Source: DATAXV01 sp036272915
GTDB taxonomy: Bacteria; Chloroflexota; Dormibacteria; Dormibacterales; Dormibacteraceae
NCBI GenBank assembly: GCA_036272915.1
Contig: DATAXV010000210.1
Span: forward strand, 1-16,952
Direction: 5' to 3'
DNA: 16,952 nt
The translations under genes were made by a program, and so were the position numbers. This document shows, piece after piece, positions 1 to 7,301 of the stretch. How positions within the stretch are numbered: position 1 is the first letter of the stretch; the number at the start of each line of letters is the position of its first letter. The notes under the pieces were generated by a model that saw nothing but the letters and a program-made list of their open reading frames with translations, was not told where the DNA came from and ran no database searches.

Positions 1-591
1 GCGGCGGAGGATGAGGATAGAGCACGCAAGCGCGAGGATCTGTTCTCGCATCTGGACGTGGGCAGCATGGTCCACGGCACCGTGTCCGGCCTCACCAGCT
101 ATGGCGCCTTCGTCGACATCGGCGGCGCCGATGGCCTGATCCATATCTCGGAGCTCAGCTGGGACCGGGTCAACCGGGTCACGGACGTGCTCCAGCCGGG
201 TCAGGAGCTGGACGTCAAGGTCATCAAGCTGGACCGCGAGAACAATCGCATCTCCCTCAGCCTGCGGCAGCTGCAGCAGGATCCGTGGGAGCGGCTGATC
301 GAGTCCACGCCGGTGGGATCGATCGTATCCGCGACCGTGACCAAGACGAAGAAGTACGGCGCCTTCCTGCAGGTCCTTCCCGGTATAGAGGGACTGCTCC
401 ATATCTCCGAGCTGAGCTGGGACCACGTCGACAAGACGGAGGACGTGCTCAAGGTCGGCGATGAGGTGCAGGTCAAGGTGATCGGTATCGACACCGCCCG
501 CCGGCGCGTGTCGCTGAGCCTCAAGCAGGTCTCGAGCGGACCCGGGATTCGGACCCGGAGCGAGCGCGGCGACCGCTGGGACTTCGGCTAG
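1..591 (+). CDS. rpsA: S1 RNA-binding repeat protein, probably ribosomal protein S1 (5' end cut off by window)
   Basis: The frame is open from base 1 and ends with TAG at 589-591, giving 196 visible residues, so the true start lies upstream. Two complete S1 (OB-fold) repeats are visible at about residues 20-90 and 105-176. Each carries the classic pattern G-x-V-x(n)-YGAF, then GLIHISELSW or GLLHISELSW, and ends with RISLSLRQ or RVSLSLKQ. The charged stretch ARKRED before the first repeat matches the inter-repeat linkers of bacterial S1. Ribosomal S1 binds mRNA on the 30S subunit and helps initiation; bacterial forms usually have four to six repeats, so these would be the last two. The tail after the second repeat (about 20 residues, ending RWDFG) is short and polar. 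A smaller S1-repeat protein cannot be excluded because the N-terminus is missing. A strong hairpin terminator follows immediately. Confidence 0.85.
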   Translation, partial: AAEDEDRARKREDLFSHLDVGSMVHGTVSGLTSYGAFVDIGGADGLIHISELSWDRVNRVTDVLQPGQELDVKVIKLDRENNRISLSLRQLQQDPWERLIESTPVGSIVSATVTKTKKYGAFLQVLPGIEGLLHISELSWDHVDKTEDVLKVGDEVQVKVIGIDTARRRVSLSLKQVSSGPGIRTRSERGDRWDFG

Positions 592-613
592 GCCGACCCG
601 ACGGGGAACGGCT

Positions 614-653
614 GAGGAGGCGCACCGCCCGGGCGGTGCGCCTCCTCACTTTT
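614..653 (+). terminator. Intrinsic terminator of the S1 gene
   Basis: A perfect 34-bp palindrome (614-630 pairs with 631-647, left arm GAGGAGGCGCACCGCCC) is followed by ACTTTT. It starts 22 nt after the S1 stop codon. It also lies just past the stop of the convergent minus-strand gene, but no T-run follows it on that strand, so termination is expected mainly for plus-strand transcription. Confidence 0.85.
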
Positions 654-655
654 AT

Positions 656-2194
656 CTATGTGCCGTCCAGGCGGCGCAGCGCCGCCCTCGCCTGGCCGTC
701 GTAGGGATAGATCGCCAGCGCCTCCTCGTAGGCGCTCCTGGCGGCGGCCACGTCGTCGCCGCCAGCCTCGAGGTTCCCGAGTCTCAGGTACAGGGTGGGG
801 TCGGTCGATCCCAGGCTGGCGGCGCGGCGAAGCGCCGCCAGGCCTGACTCGTCCGCCCAGTAGGCGGGTTGGAGCGGGTCCAGCCGGGTCGCCAGCGCGT
901 CGTCGCTCTGCCAGGCGGCGATGTCGGCGATCTGTGGCGGTACGGCCAGGGCGAGGCCGGCGAGGAGAGCCGCGCCCGCCGCCACCCAGCGCCAGGTCCG
1001 GATCGCCTGACGAGGCCGCCGCTCGGGCGCCGGGACGCAGGCGCCGGCCAGGATCCAGAGGGGCGCCGTCACCGGGACCCAGTCGAAGTTGAGGAGCGCC
1101 CAGGCGAGGTAGGCGGCCATGGCTCCGGCCACCCCGGCCAGCGCCCTCCGGCCCCAGAGCCTTCGCCAGACCAGGGCGAAGAGCCAGGTGCACGCGGCGA
1201 GGCCGAGGATCCCCTGCGTGGCGAGCAGATCCAGGGGCAGCGAGTGGGCGCGGTCGAAGCGCGCCCCGGGCTGCAAGTTCGCGGTCTGGAAGCGGCCGAG
1301 GACGAGGCCGGTGGTGTCCTCGCCCCACCCCGTCAGGGGCCGGGCCGCGATCATGTGGACGGCATCTCCCCAGATCCCGAGCCGTGCCGAGCCGGTGTCC
1401 TGGTTGAGGTCGCGCAGGGGCGTGAGAAGGAGGAGGGCGGCGAGGGCCACGACAAGGATCACGCCACCGCCGGCGATGGCGAACCGGAGCCTGCCCCGGC
1501 CCCGCCAGAGGGCGACGACGGCCAGCCCCACCGCCGCCCCCAGCCACCCGCTTCGGGAGGAGCTGACGGCGATGGCCGCGGCGAACAGCGGGAGCAGCGC
1601 GAGCCAGCGGAGGTCGCGCCGGACGCGGTCGGCGGTGAGCGGGATGGCCATGGCCAGGAGGGCGCCGAGCAGGTCGGGCTGGCCCAGGTTGCCGTCCGGC
1701 CTCGGCGGCGAGTGGATCAGCGCCTGCCAGATCGCCTCCATCGAGACGATGGCGCAGCCGAGGAGGAGGCCGCGGCTGGTATTCTCTCGATCCCCCAGCC
1801 ACAGGGCGCCACAGAAGAGCCCGAGGTAGGCGAGGCGCATCGGCAGCGATTCGTAGCGGCCGTAGTCGCCGACCAGCGAGAGGCTGGGGGCGATGGAGGT
1901 GAGCGCGGCGAGCAGGGCGGCGACGGCCACGGCGGCGACGGCCGGACGCAGGCCGGCGAGAGAGCGGCGCCCGAACAGGAGCCCGGCGAAGACAAGAACG
2001 CCCGCTCCGGTTAGAGCGAGGCAGGCGCGGGGAAGAATGAAGACATCGATCGAGTCCGGAACCCAGAGGAGGGGGAGGGCGGCGATCACCATCCCAGGCA
2101 GCAGGCGGGTTGCCCGAACACCAGGTCCAGAACCCCGATGAACCCACCGAAATGATCGAGGGAAGGTGGACGTTATAGTAGAAACAGAGGCCAC
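656..2194 (-). CDS. O-antigen ligase/polymerase-like (Wzy/WaaL superfamily) membrane protein with C-terminal TPR
   Basis: This is a 512-residue, very hydrophobic protein with roughly ten to twelve membrane segments. Features of the O-antigen ligase/polymerase family (PF04932 type) are visible: SSSRSGWLGA at 211-220, an R-x-x-IW-x-x-A-x-x-MI-x-x-RPLTGWG pattern at about 271-291, and RAHSLPLDLLATQGILG at about 315-331, a loop whose histidine is important in family members. A TPR-like segment (about 466-510, with YEEALAIYP) closes the protein. Members polymerise or ligate lipid-linked glycans, or glycosylate surface proteins, on the outer face of the membrane; the substrate cannot be told here. 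The start chosen is GTG at 2194, with a weak GAGAAG upstream; ATG at 2090-2092 (residue 35), just before the first membrane helix, is an alternative. No other glycan genes lie nearby. It is divergent from clpC and convergent with the S1 gene. Confidence 0.75.
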   Translation of the reverse strand: MASVSTITSTFPRSFRWVHRGSGPGVRATRLLPGMVIAALPLLWVPDSIDVFILPRACLALTGAGVLVFAGLLFGRRSLAGLRPAVAAVAVAALLAALTSIAPSLSLVGDYGRYESLPMRLAYLGLFCGALWLGDRENTSRGLLLGCAIVSMEAIWQALIHSPPRPDGNLGQPDLLGALLAMAIPLTADRVRRDLRWLALLPLFAAAIAVSSSRSGWLGAAVGLAVVALWRGRGRLRFAIAGGGVILVVALAALLLLTPLRDLNQDTGSARLGIWGDAVHMIAARPLTGWGEDTTGLVLGRFQTANLQPGARFDRAHSLPLDLLATQGILGLAACTWLFALVWRRLWGRRALAGVAGAMAAYLAWALLNFDWVPVTAPLWILAGACVPAPERRPRQAIRTWRWVAAGAALLAGLALAVPPQIADIAAWQSDDALATRLDPLQPAYWADESGLAALRRAASLGSTDPTLYLRLGNLEAGGDDVAAARSAYEEALAIYPYDGQARAALRRLDGT

Positions 2195-2228
2195 AGCGGC
2201 GGTCTTCTCGGATTAAGAACCATGGAGG

Positions 2229-2245
2229 AGGTGTCCGCCACACCT
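2229..2245. promoter_or_regulatory. Short inverted repeat in the clpC upstream region
   Basis: AGGTGT-CCGCC-ACACCT forms a 6-bp inverted repeat with a 5-nt centre, in the 78-bp gap between the divergent membrane-protein gene and clpC, 27 nt before the clpC start. It could be an operator or a leader hairpin. It resembles neither the CIRCE element nor the CtsR heptad repeat, so its regulator is unknown. Confidence 0.25.
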
Positions 2246-2272
2246 TAGCCCGGATTTCAGGAGGAAGCTCAC

Positions 2273-4798
2273 TTGTACCCCTTCGAAAGGTTCACAGAGC
2301 GAGCCAAGAAGGTGCTGACTCTGGCGCAGGAGGAAGCGGAGCGCTCGCATCACAGCTACATCGGGACGGAGCACCTCCTGCTCGGACTGCTCAGGGAGGG
2401 CGAGGGCCTGGCGGCCAAGGTCCTCAACAATCTTGGTGTCGAGATCGGGCGTGTTCGCCAGACCATTGAGTCGGTCCTGGGTCGTAACGAGCGCATCGTC
2501 ATCCAGCAGATCATCCCCACCTCCCGGGTGAAGAAGGTCATCGAGATCTCCTTCGAAGAGGCCAGGCGGATGGGCAACAACTACGTGGGTACGGAGCATC
2601 TCCTGCTCGGCTTGCTGATCGAGGGAGAGGGCATCGCGGCCCACGTCCTCGAGGATCTTGGCGCCTCCCTGGACAAGGTGCGCGCGGAGATCGAGCGACT
2701 CGTGCACGACTCCCAGGCCGAGGACTCCGAGCCGGCTCCGGTCAAGTCGACCAAGACGCCGCTGCTCGACCAGTTCGGCCGCGATCTGACCGCGCTGGCC
2801 AGCAAGAACCAGCTGGACCCGGTGATCGGTCGCGAGATGGAGATCGAGCGGGTCATCCAGATCCTCTCCCGGCGGACCAAGAACAACCCCGCCCTGATCG
2901 GTGAGCCCGGCGTCGGCAAGACCGCCATCGCCGACGGGCTGGCGCAGCAGATCTTCCTCGGCAACGTGCCGGAGTCACTGCTCCGCAAGCGCGTCCTCAC
3001 CCTGGACATGGGCGCCCTCGTCGCCGGCACCAAGTACCGCGGCGAGTTCGAGGAGCGGCTGAAGAAGATCCTCGACGAGATCCGCTCGTCGAAGGAGGTC
3101 GTCCTCTTCATCGACGAGCTCCACACCCTGGTCGGCGCCGGTGCCGCCGAGGGTGCGATCGACGCCGCCAACATCCTCAAGCCGGCCCTCGCCCGCGGCG
3201 AGATCCAGTGCATCGGGGCGACCACGCTCAACGAGTACCGCAAGTACATCGAGAAGGACGCCGCCCTGGAGCGCCGCTTCCAGCCGGTCCACGTTGACCA
3301 GCCCTCGGCCGCCCAGACGGTCGAGATCCTGCAGGGCATCAAGGAGCTCTACGAGAAGCACCACCGGGTGCGGATCACGGACGCGGCGGTCCACGCTGCG
3401 GTCCTGCTCAGCGACCGCTACGTCTCCGATCGGGCGCTTCCCGACAAGGCCATCGACCTGATGGACGAGGCCTCCGCCCGCGTGCGGATGAAGCTGACCA
3501 CCACGCCCGACTGGCTGAAGGAGATGCAGAAGCAGATCCAGCAGCTGAAGGTCGATCGCGAGGACCTGATCGGCAATCAGGACTACGAGAGCGCGGCCTC
3601 CCTGCGCGAGCAGGAGAAGAAGCTGAAGGATCGCTACTCGCAGAAGGAGTCCAGCTGGCGGGAGAAGCTGGGGGAGACCATCCCCGAGGTCGGCGAGGAG
3701 GACATCGCCACCATCGTCTCGACCTGGACCGGCGTGCCCGTGCAGCGCCTCGTCGAGGAGGAGACCAGCCGCCTGCTCCGCATGGAGGACGAGCTGCATC
3801 ACCGGATCATCGGCCAGGAGGAGGCGATCGTCACCGTCTCGCAGGCGGTCCGCCGAGCCCGCGCCGGGCTCAAGGATCCGCGACGGCCGATGGGCTCGTT
3901 CATCTTCCTAGGCCCCACCGGAACCGGGAAGTCGGAGCTGTCCAAGGCGCTGGCCGAGTTCATGTTCGACTCCGAGGACGCGATGATCCGGCTCGACATG
4001 TCGGAGTTCATGGAGCGGCACACCACGGCCCGCCTGGTCGGCTCGCCTCCGGGCTACGTCGGCTACGACGAGGGCGGCCAGCTCACCGAGGCGGTGCGAC
4101 GGCGCCCCTACTCGGTGGTCGTCTTCGACGAGATCGAGAAGGCCCACCCCGAGGTCTTCAACATGCTGCTGCAGATCCTCGAGGACGGGCGGCTGTCGGA
4201 CGCCAAGGGCAAGGTCGTCAACTTCTCCAACACCCTGCTGATCATGACCGGCAACATCGGTATGAGGGACATCAACCAGGCGCAGACCGCGCTCGGTTTC
4301 CAGCCCTCGCTGGCCACCGAGGAGGCCGACGCCGACCGCCGGCACAAGATCATGAAGGACAAGATCGACGCCGAGCTGAAGCGGGTGTTCCGGCCGGAGT
4401 TCCTGAACCGTGTCGACGCGGTCGTGACCTTCAAGCCGCTGACGCCGGCCGAGGTCCGGCAGATCGTGGACCTGCTGCTCAACCAGGTCGCCAAGCGGCT
4501 GGAGGAGCAGGACGTGACCATCAGCGTCAGCGACCAGGCTCGCGACCAGCTCGCCAAGGAAGGCTTCGACCGGCAGTACGGCGCCCGGCCCGCGCGCCGG
4601 GTGATCATGACCCGCATCGAGGACGCGCTGTCCGAGGAGCTGCTTCGCGGCAACTTCAAGCGCGGCCAGGATGTCCTGATCGACTACACCGACGAGGGCG
4701 GCTTCACCTTCAAGGGCCAGCAGCGGCGGGTCCCGGAGATCGCCCCCGACGGAGAGCTCGCGACGTCGGGCTCGACCAACGGGACGACGACGCCCTGA
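2273..4798 (+). CDS. clpC: ATP-dependent Clp protease ATPase subunit ClpC
   Basis: This complete 841-residue Hsp100 unfoldase is of normal ClpC length. Two N-terminal Clp repeats (about 5-145) each contain the GTEHLLLGLL signature. The first AAA+ module has Walker A GEPGVGKT (210-217) and Walker B VLFIDE (D281, E282). A UVR/M-domain coiled coil lies at about 428-463. The second AAA+ module has Walker A GPTGTGKS (547-554) and Walker B VVFDE (D619, E620). The loop LGF at 674-676 matches the ClpP-docking tripeptide position, so it should feed substrates into ClpP. The start is TTG at 2273, supported by AGGAGG at 2259-2264 with 8-nt spacing and by the family-typical FERFTERAKKV beginning; no in-frame ATG gives a full domain. 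No ctsR, mcsA or mcsB lies in the window, and no CIRCE element is visible upstream. The tail after about residue 815 is polar and Thr/Gly-rich. Confidence 0.97.
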   Translation: MYPFERFTERAKKVLTLAQEEAERSHHSYIGTEHLLLGLLREGEGLAAKVLNNLGVEIGRVRQTIESVLGRNERIVIQQIIPTSRVKKVIEISFEEARRMGNNYVGTEHLLLGLLIEGEGIAAHVLEDLGASLDKVRAEIERLVHDSQAEDSEPAPVKSTKTPLLDQFGRDLTALASKNQLDPVIGREMEIERVIQILSRRTKNNPALIGEPGVGKTAIADGLAQQIFLGNVPESLLRKRVLTLDMGALVAGTKYRGEFEERLKKILDEIRSSKEVVLFIDELHTLVGAGAAEGAIDAANILKPALARGEIQCIGATTLNEYRKYIEKDAALERRFQPVHVDQPSAAQTVEILQGIKELYEKHHRVRITDAAVHAAVLLSDRYVSDRALPDKAIDLMDEASARVRMKLTTTPDWLKEMQKQIQQLKVDREDLIGNQDYESAASLREQEKKLKDRYSQKESSWREKLGETIPEVGEEDIATIVSTWTGVPVQRLVEEETSRLLRMEDELHHRIIGQEEAIVTVSQAVRRARAGLKDPRRPMGSFIFLGPTGTGKSELSKALAEFMFDSEDAMIRLDMSEFMERHTTARLVGSPPGYVGYDEGGQLTEAVRRRPYSVVVFDEIEKAHPEVFNMLLQILEDGRLSDAKGKVVNFSNTLLIMTGNIGMRDINQAQTALGFQPSLATEEADADRRHKIMKDKIDAELKRVFRPEFLNRVDAVVTFKPLTPAEVRQIVDLLLNQVAKRLEEQDVTISVSDQARDQLAKEGFDRQYGARPARRVIMTRIEDALSEELLRGNFKRGQDVLIDYTDEGGFTFKGQQRRVPEIAPDGELATSGSTNGTTTP

Positions 4799-4819
4799 GC
4801 CGACGAGGACTCAGGGGGA

Positions 4820-4855
4820 GCGGGAGGACGGGCACGGCCCGGCCTCCCGCTTTTT
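4820..4855 (+). terminator. Intrinsic terminator of clpC
   Basis: The GCGGGAGG arm (4820-4827) pairs with CCTCCCGC (4843-4850), an inner CGGGC/GCCCG stem stacks inside, and TTTTT follows at 4851-4855. It lies 21 nt after the clpC stop and before the next gene's ribosome binding site. Confidence 0.9.
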
Positions 4856-4887
4856 CATGCCCGGCCGAGCGCCGGAGGGAGTAGCAC

Positions 4888-5898
4888 ATGACGTACCAGC
4901 CAGAGGCTGACCGCTACGGCTCGATGACCTACCGGCGCACGGGGCGGAGCGGCCTGGTCCTGCCCGCCGTGTCGCTCGGGTTGTGGCAGAACTTCGGCGG
5001 CGAGGTGCCGCTGGAGCAGTCGAGAGCCATCGTCCGGCGCGCCTTCGACCTGGGCGTGACCCACTTCGACCTGGCCAACAACTACGGGCCGCCGGCGGGC
5101 TCCGCCGAGGAGACGTTCGGAAAGCTGCTCGCCCTCGACATGGCGCCCTACCGCGACGAACTGATCGTCTCGACCAAGGCCGGGTACGACATGTGGCCAG
5201 GCCCCTACGGCTCGGGTGGCAGCTCGCGCAAGTACCTGCTGGCCAGCCTGGACCAGAGCCTGAGGCGGATGGGCCTGGAGTACGTCGACGTCTTCTACTC
5301 GCACCGCTTCGACCCCAACACCCCGGTCGAGGAGACGATGATGGCGCTCGACGCCGCGGTACGCCAGGGCAAGGCCCTCTACGCCGGCATCTCCTCCTAT
5401 TCGGCGGAGAAGACCAGGGAGGCGGCGGGGATCCTGCGCCAGCTGGGCACGCCGCTGCTGCTCCACCAGCCCTCCTACTCGATGCTCAACCGCTGGATCG
5501 AGGGGCCGCTCCTGGACGCGCTGGAGGACGCGGGCGCTGGCTGCATCGTGTTCTCACCGCTGGCCCAGGGCATGCTCACCGCCCGCTACCTGGACGGCGT
5601 CCCGGAGGGTTCGCGGGCGGCCCGCTCCTCGCATATGCGCGAGCACGTGGTCACCGAGGAGAATCTGGCCCGGGTCCGGGCCCTGAACGAGATCGCCAAG
5701 GGGCGTGGCCAGACCCTCGCCCAGATGGCGGTGGCCTGGACCATCCGCGACCCGCGCGTGACCTCCTCGCTGATCGGCGCCAGCAGCATCGCGCAGCTGG
5801 AAGACAACCTGGGGGCTCTCGAGCACCTCGACTTCACCGCCGACGAGCTGGCCGCGATCGACCAGCGGCTGGCCGAGGACGTGGCCGCGAAGGCCTGA
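4888..5898 (+). CDS. Aldo/keto reductase, YghZ/Gpr (L-glyceraldehyde 3-phosphate reductase) type
   Basis: This 336-residue NADPH-dependent (beta/alpha)8 oxidoreductase is full length. It closely follows the E. coli YghZ/Gpr pattern from the N-terminus (RYGSMTYRRTGRSGLVLPAV) through THFDLANNYGPP and STKAGYDMWPGPYGSGG to FYSHR. The family catalytic tetrad is visible as D61, Y66, K97 and H139. The C-terminal cofactor-binding part includes FSPLAQGMLT and SSLIGASS. Relatives reduce L-glyceraldehyde 3-phosphate, methylglyoxal and other aldehydes, so a cytosolic carbonyl-detoxification role is likely, but the true substrate is not readable here; some relatives are annotated as potassium-channel beta subunits. 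The ATG at 4888 has GGAGG at 4874-4878 with 9-nt spacing. The clpC terminator lies just upstream, so this is probably its own transcription unit, although no clear promoter is seen in the 30-nt gap. Confidence 0.93.
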   Translation: MTYQPEADRYGSMTYRRTGRSGLVLPAVSLGLWQNFGGEVPLEQSRAIVRRAFDLGVTHFDLANNYGPPAGSAEETFGKLLALDMAPYRDELIVSTKAGYDMWPGPYGSGGSSRKYLLASLDQSLRRMGLEYVDVFYSHRFDPNTPVEETMMALDAAVRQGKALYAGISSYSAEKTREAAGILRQLGTPLLLHQPSYSMLNRWIEGPLLDALEDAGAGCIVFSPLAQGMLTARYLDGVPEGSRAARSSHMREHVVTEENLARVRALNEIAKGRGQTLAQMAVAWTIRDPRVTSSLIGASSIAQLEDNLGALEHLDFTADELAAIDQRLAEDVAAKA

Positions 5899-5913
5899 CA
5901 CCCCGCTCGGAGC

Positions 5914-5958
5914 GGCGCCGATGGGGGACGGAGGTCGACCCTCGGGCCCGTCGGCGCC
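5914..5958. terminator. Possible bidirectional terminator hairpin between convergent genes
   Basis: GGCGCCGA (5914-5921) is repeated inverted as TCGGCGCC (5951-5958), with a GC-rich, partly self-complementary centre. It sits between the stop of the aldo/keto reductase (+) and the stop of the secreted-protein gene (-). No T-run follows on either side, so termination is inferred from position and structure only. Confidence 0.35.
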
Positions 5959-6069
5959 ACCGGGCAGGATGTTGTCCGGACTCCGAATGCGGATAGGGAG
6001 CCACATCGCACGGCAGCGCTTCAACTATCGACGGGGGCTCCCGGTCGTTGCGCTGTTGAGGTCCAAACG

Positions 6070-6552
6070 TCAGCAGGGAGGAATGCCGACGTTCGGCGGG
6101 TTGTTGTCGCCGAGGTTGATGAAGAAGTCCGGAATGTGGCCGCTGAGGCTCTCGCCGCCCGAATACTCCTTGATCACGTGGTCCTCGTAGTTGTCGCCGT
6201 AAGCAACGGGCGTCCCCTCGTAGTAGCAGCTGATCTCCACCAGGTCCGGGCTCGCGAAGCAGGCGATGCGGGTGGTGTCGTGGAACACCGGTACCTCTGA
6301 GGTGTGAGACTCCGGGTTTGTCCCGCACCACGGTGCGCCGTCGGAGTCGCGCTGCGTGTATGCCCAGCACGGGTTCTGGTGTCCCCTGTTCGTGCAGCGA
6401 TTCGAGGTGGGCGTCGAGGGGGAAGCCACGGCAGACGACCGGACAGCGGCCGTGGCCTGCCGACCCTGCGCGAACACAGGACCGCCGGGGACCATCAGGG
6501 TAAGCAGCACGGCGAGTGCCGGAACCAGGACGAGTCGAAGCAACCGGGACAT
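6070..6552 (-). CDS. Small secreted six-cysteine protein, function unknown
   Basis: The gene encodes a 160-residue protein I do not recognise. Residues 1-28 form a clear Sec signal peptide: basic start MSRLLR, a hydrophobic core, and probable type I cleavage after PVFA (28). A low-complexity Ala/Ser/Thr/Pro linker (about 31-50) leads to a mature domain with six cysteines (C53, C62, C76, C98, C109, C160). The even number and spread suggest up to three disulfides; the last cysteine is the C-terminal residue. Acidic and aromatic residues are frequent (SCYYEG, GDNYEDHVIKEY, DFFINLGDN), as in small extracellular binding or inhibitor domains, but no named family is evident. The ATG at 6552 is well supported: AAGGAGG lies 8 nt upstream on the minus strand. 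A GCTGGC/GCCAGC hairpin (6573-6589) precedes the ribosome binding site. It is monocistronic, convergent with the reductase and divergent from the secretion operon. Confidence 0.75.
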   Translation of the reverse strand: MSRLLRLVLVPALAVLLTLMVPGGPVFAQGRQATAAVRSSAVASPSTPTSNRCTNRGHQNPCWAYTQRDSDGAPWCGTNPESHTSEVPVFHDTTRIACFASPDLVEISCYYEGTPVAYGDNYEDHVIKEYSGGESLSGHIPDFFINLGDNNPPNVGIPPC

Positions 6553-6572
6553 GAGTTACGCCTCCTTAGCGG

Positions 6573-6589
6573 GCTGGCTCAGTGCCAGC
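6573..6589 (-). promoter_or_regulatory. Leader hairpin before the secreted-protein gene
   Basis: GCTGGC-TCAGT-GCCAGC is a perfect 6-bp stem with a 5-nt loop. It lies 20 nt before the ATG of the minus-strand gene and just upstream of its Shine-Dalgarno site. It could be a 5'-UTR stem or an operator; nothing shows which. Confidence 0.3.
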
Positions 6590-6702
6590 GTCATGAACTG
6601 CCTCGGGTCGTGCGGTCGACCGTCCGAATCATCCCAGGAGGATGTCGCGGGGATGGACCGGCGGAGATCAGGATTCTGTAAGGGGGTCGGGACCTTCGAA
6701 TA

Positions 6703-6736
6703 CTCCTACATAGATCGATCGATCCGGTCCTAGGAG
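6703..6736. repeat. Nested palindrome in the divergent intergenic region
   Basis: CTCCTA (6703-6708) and TAGGAG (6731-6736) are inverted copies that flank GATCGATCGATC (6713-6724), itself a perfect 12-bp palindrome. It lies about 150 bp upstream of the minus-strand secreted-protein gene. A dimeric-regulator operator or cruciform site is possible. The GATC content would also make it a target for adenine methylation if the host has a Dam-like enzyme. Confidence 0.4.
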
Positions 6737-6740
6737 CCCC

Positions 6741-7184
6741 CTGTTAATCACGCTCCGGTCCGAGTACGTGCACCTCGTCGTAGCTCGTAGCTGCTTCAGC
6801 AACCCGCTCGGGAGCGATCGGTGACCGCTAGGTCCCGTACCGAGCCTCCATCAACTTGCCTCTCGTATGGCTTCGTCCAACCGTTGACGCCCTCCTCTGC
6901 CCGGTACAGGGTCGAGCTCCGGTCGGACTCCCAGAACGACAGGGAGTTTGTACGCACCTGCACTTTCGTCGTGCCACGGGCCACCTCAACCGCCAAGCTG
7001 CATGCCGCTGCCGGGTTGCCCACTCCGATGTGGGACGTAGCTAGGCACAACGCCTTGCTCGGCGGCGAGATAGCTCCCGTTGAAGAAAGCCTCGCGGCTT
7101 CATCCCCGTGAAGGACAACCCCGAGCTCACTAGCGACAAGACGGAGGTCAACCGATCAACCTGTCGGAGCCGCCAGGCCGTACA
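6741..7184. other. Intergenic stretch with no convincing gene
   Basis: This part of the 749-bp gap between divergent genes is visibly poorer in G/C than its surroundings. Two overlapping open frames exist (6821-7111 on plus, 6796-7050 on minus). Neither has a clear ribosome binding site, a recognisable motif or the near-saturated G/C third positions of the other genes, so I call neither. A small AAGCC-TCGC-GGCTT stem-loop lies at 7087-7100. No tRNA, SRP RNA or RNase P RNA signature was seen. Confidence 0.4.
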
Positions 7185-7213
7185 TTGTCCGGAATTTATC
7201 CGGAGTCTGGCGG
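7170..7213. promoter_or_regulatory. Nested inverted repeats with TCCGGA boxes upstream of the secretion operon
   Basis: CCGCCAG (7170-7176) and CTGGCGG (7207-7213) are inverted copies. Inside lie two TCCGGA boxes (7188-7193 and 7199-7204) spaced 11 nt start to start, one helical turn. A third TCCGGA is at 7257-7262, next to the putative -10 element. The arrangement upstream of a large operon fits an operator cluster; the regulator is unknown. Confidence 0.4.
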
Positions 7214-7226
7214 TAGCCTGGTGGCC

Positions 7227-7253
7227 GTGACGGTCGTCAAGTCATGCTATCCT
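7227..7253 (+). promoter_or_regulatory. Candidate promoter of the Tad-like operon
   Basis: An extended -10 like sequence, TG-C-TATCCT (7245-7253), is preceded by the weak -35 candidate GTGACG (7227-7232) with a short 15-nt spacer. It lies about 50 nt before the first small reading frame and about 155 nt before the SAF-domain gene. The match is moderate and unverified. Confidence 0.3.
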
Positions 7254-7301
7254 GCGTCCGGACCTCTTCCGGGGTCGCCCTGCTGCGGGGAGGCGATGAG
7301 C

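Noticed and set aside
588..2243. Long open frame on minus and a 381-residue frame on plus (869-2014) overlapping the membrane-protein gene
   Set aside because: Their products are low-complexity Arg/Pro/Gly/Glu-rich, as expected for shadow frames of high-GC genes; only the 656-2194 minus frame shows family motifs and membrane helices.
2195..2272. CIRCE or CtsR-type heat-shock operator before clpC
   Set aside because: Neither the TTAGCACTC inverted repeat nor the tandem GGTCAAA heptads are present.
2581..4659. Several minus-strand frames inside clpC
   Set aside because: They lie opposite a complete, motif-rich clpC and have no recognisable features.
6821..7111. 96-residue plus frame in the intergenic block
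   Set aside because: Weak third-position G/C, no clear ribosome site, no motif; overlaps an equally weak minus frame (6796-7050).
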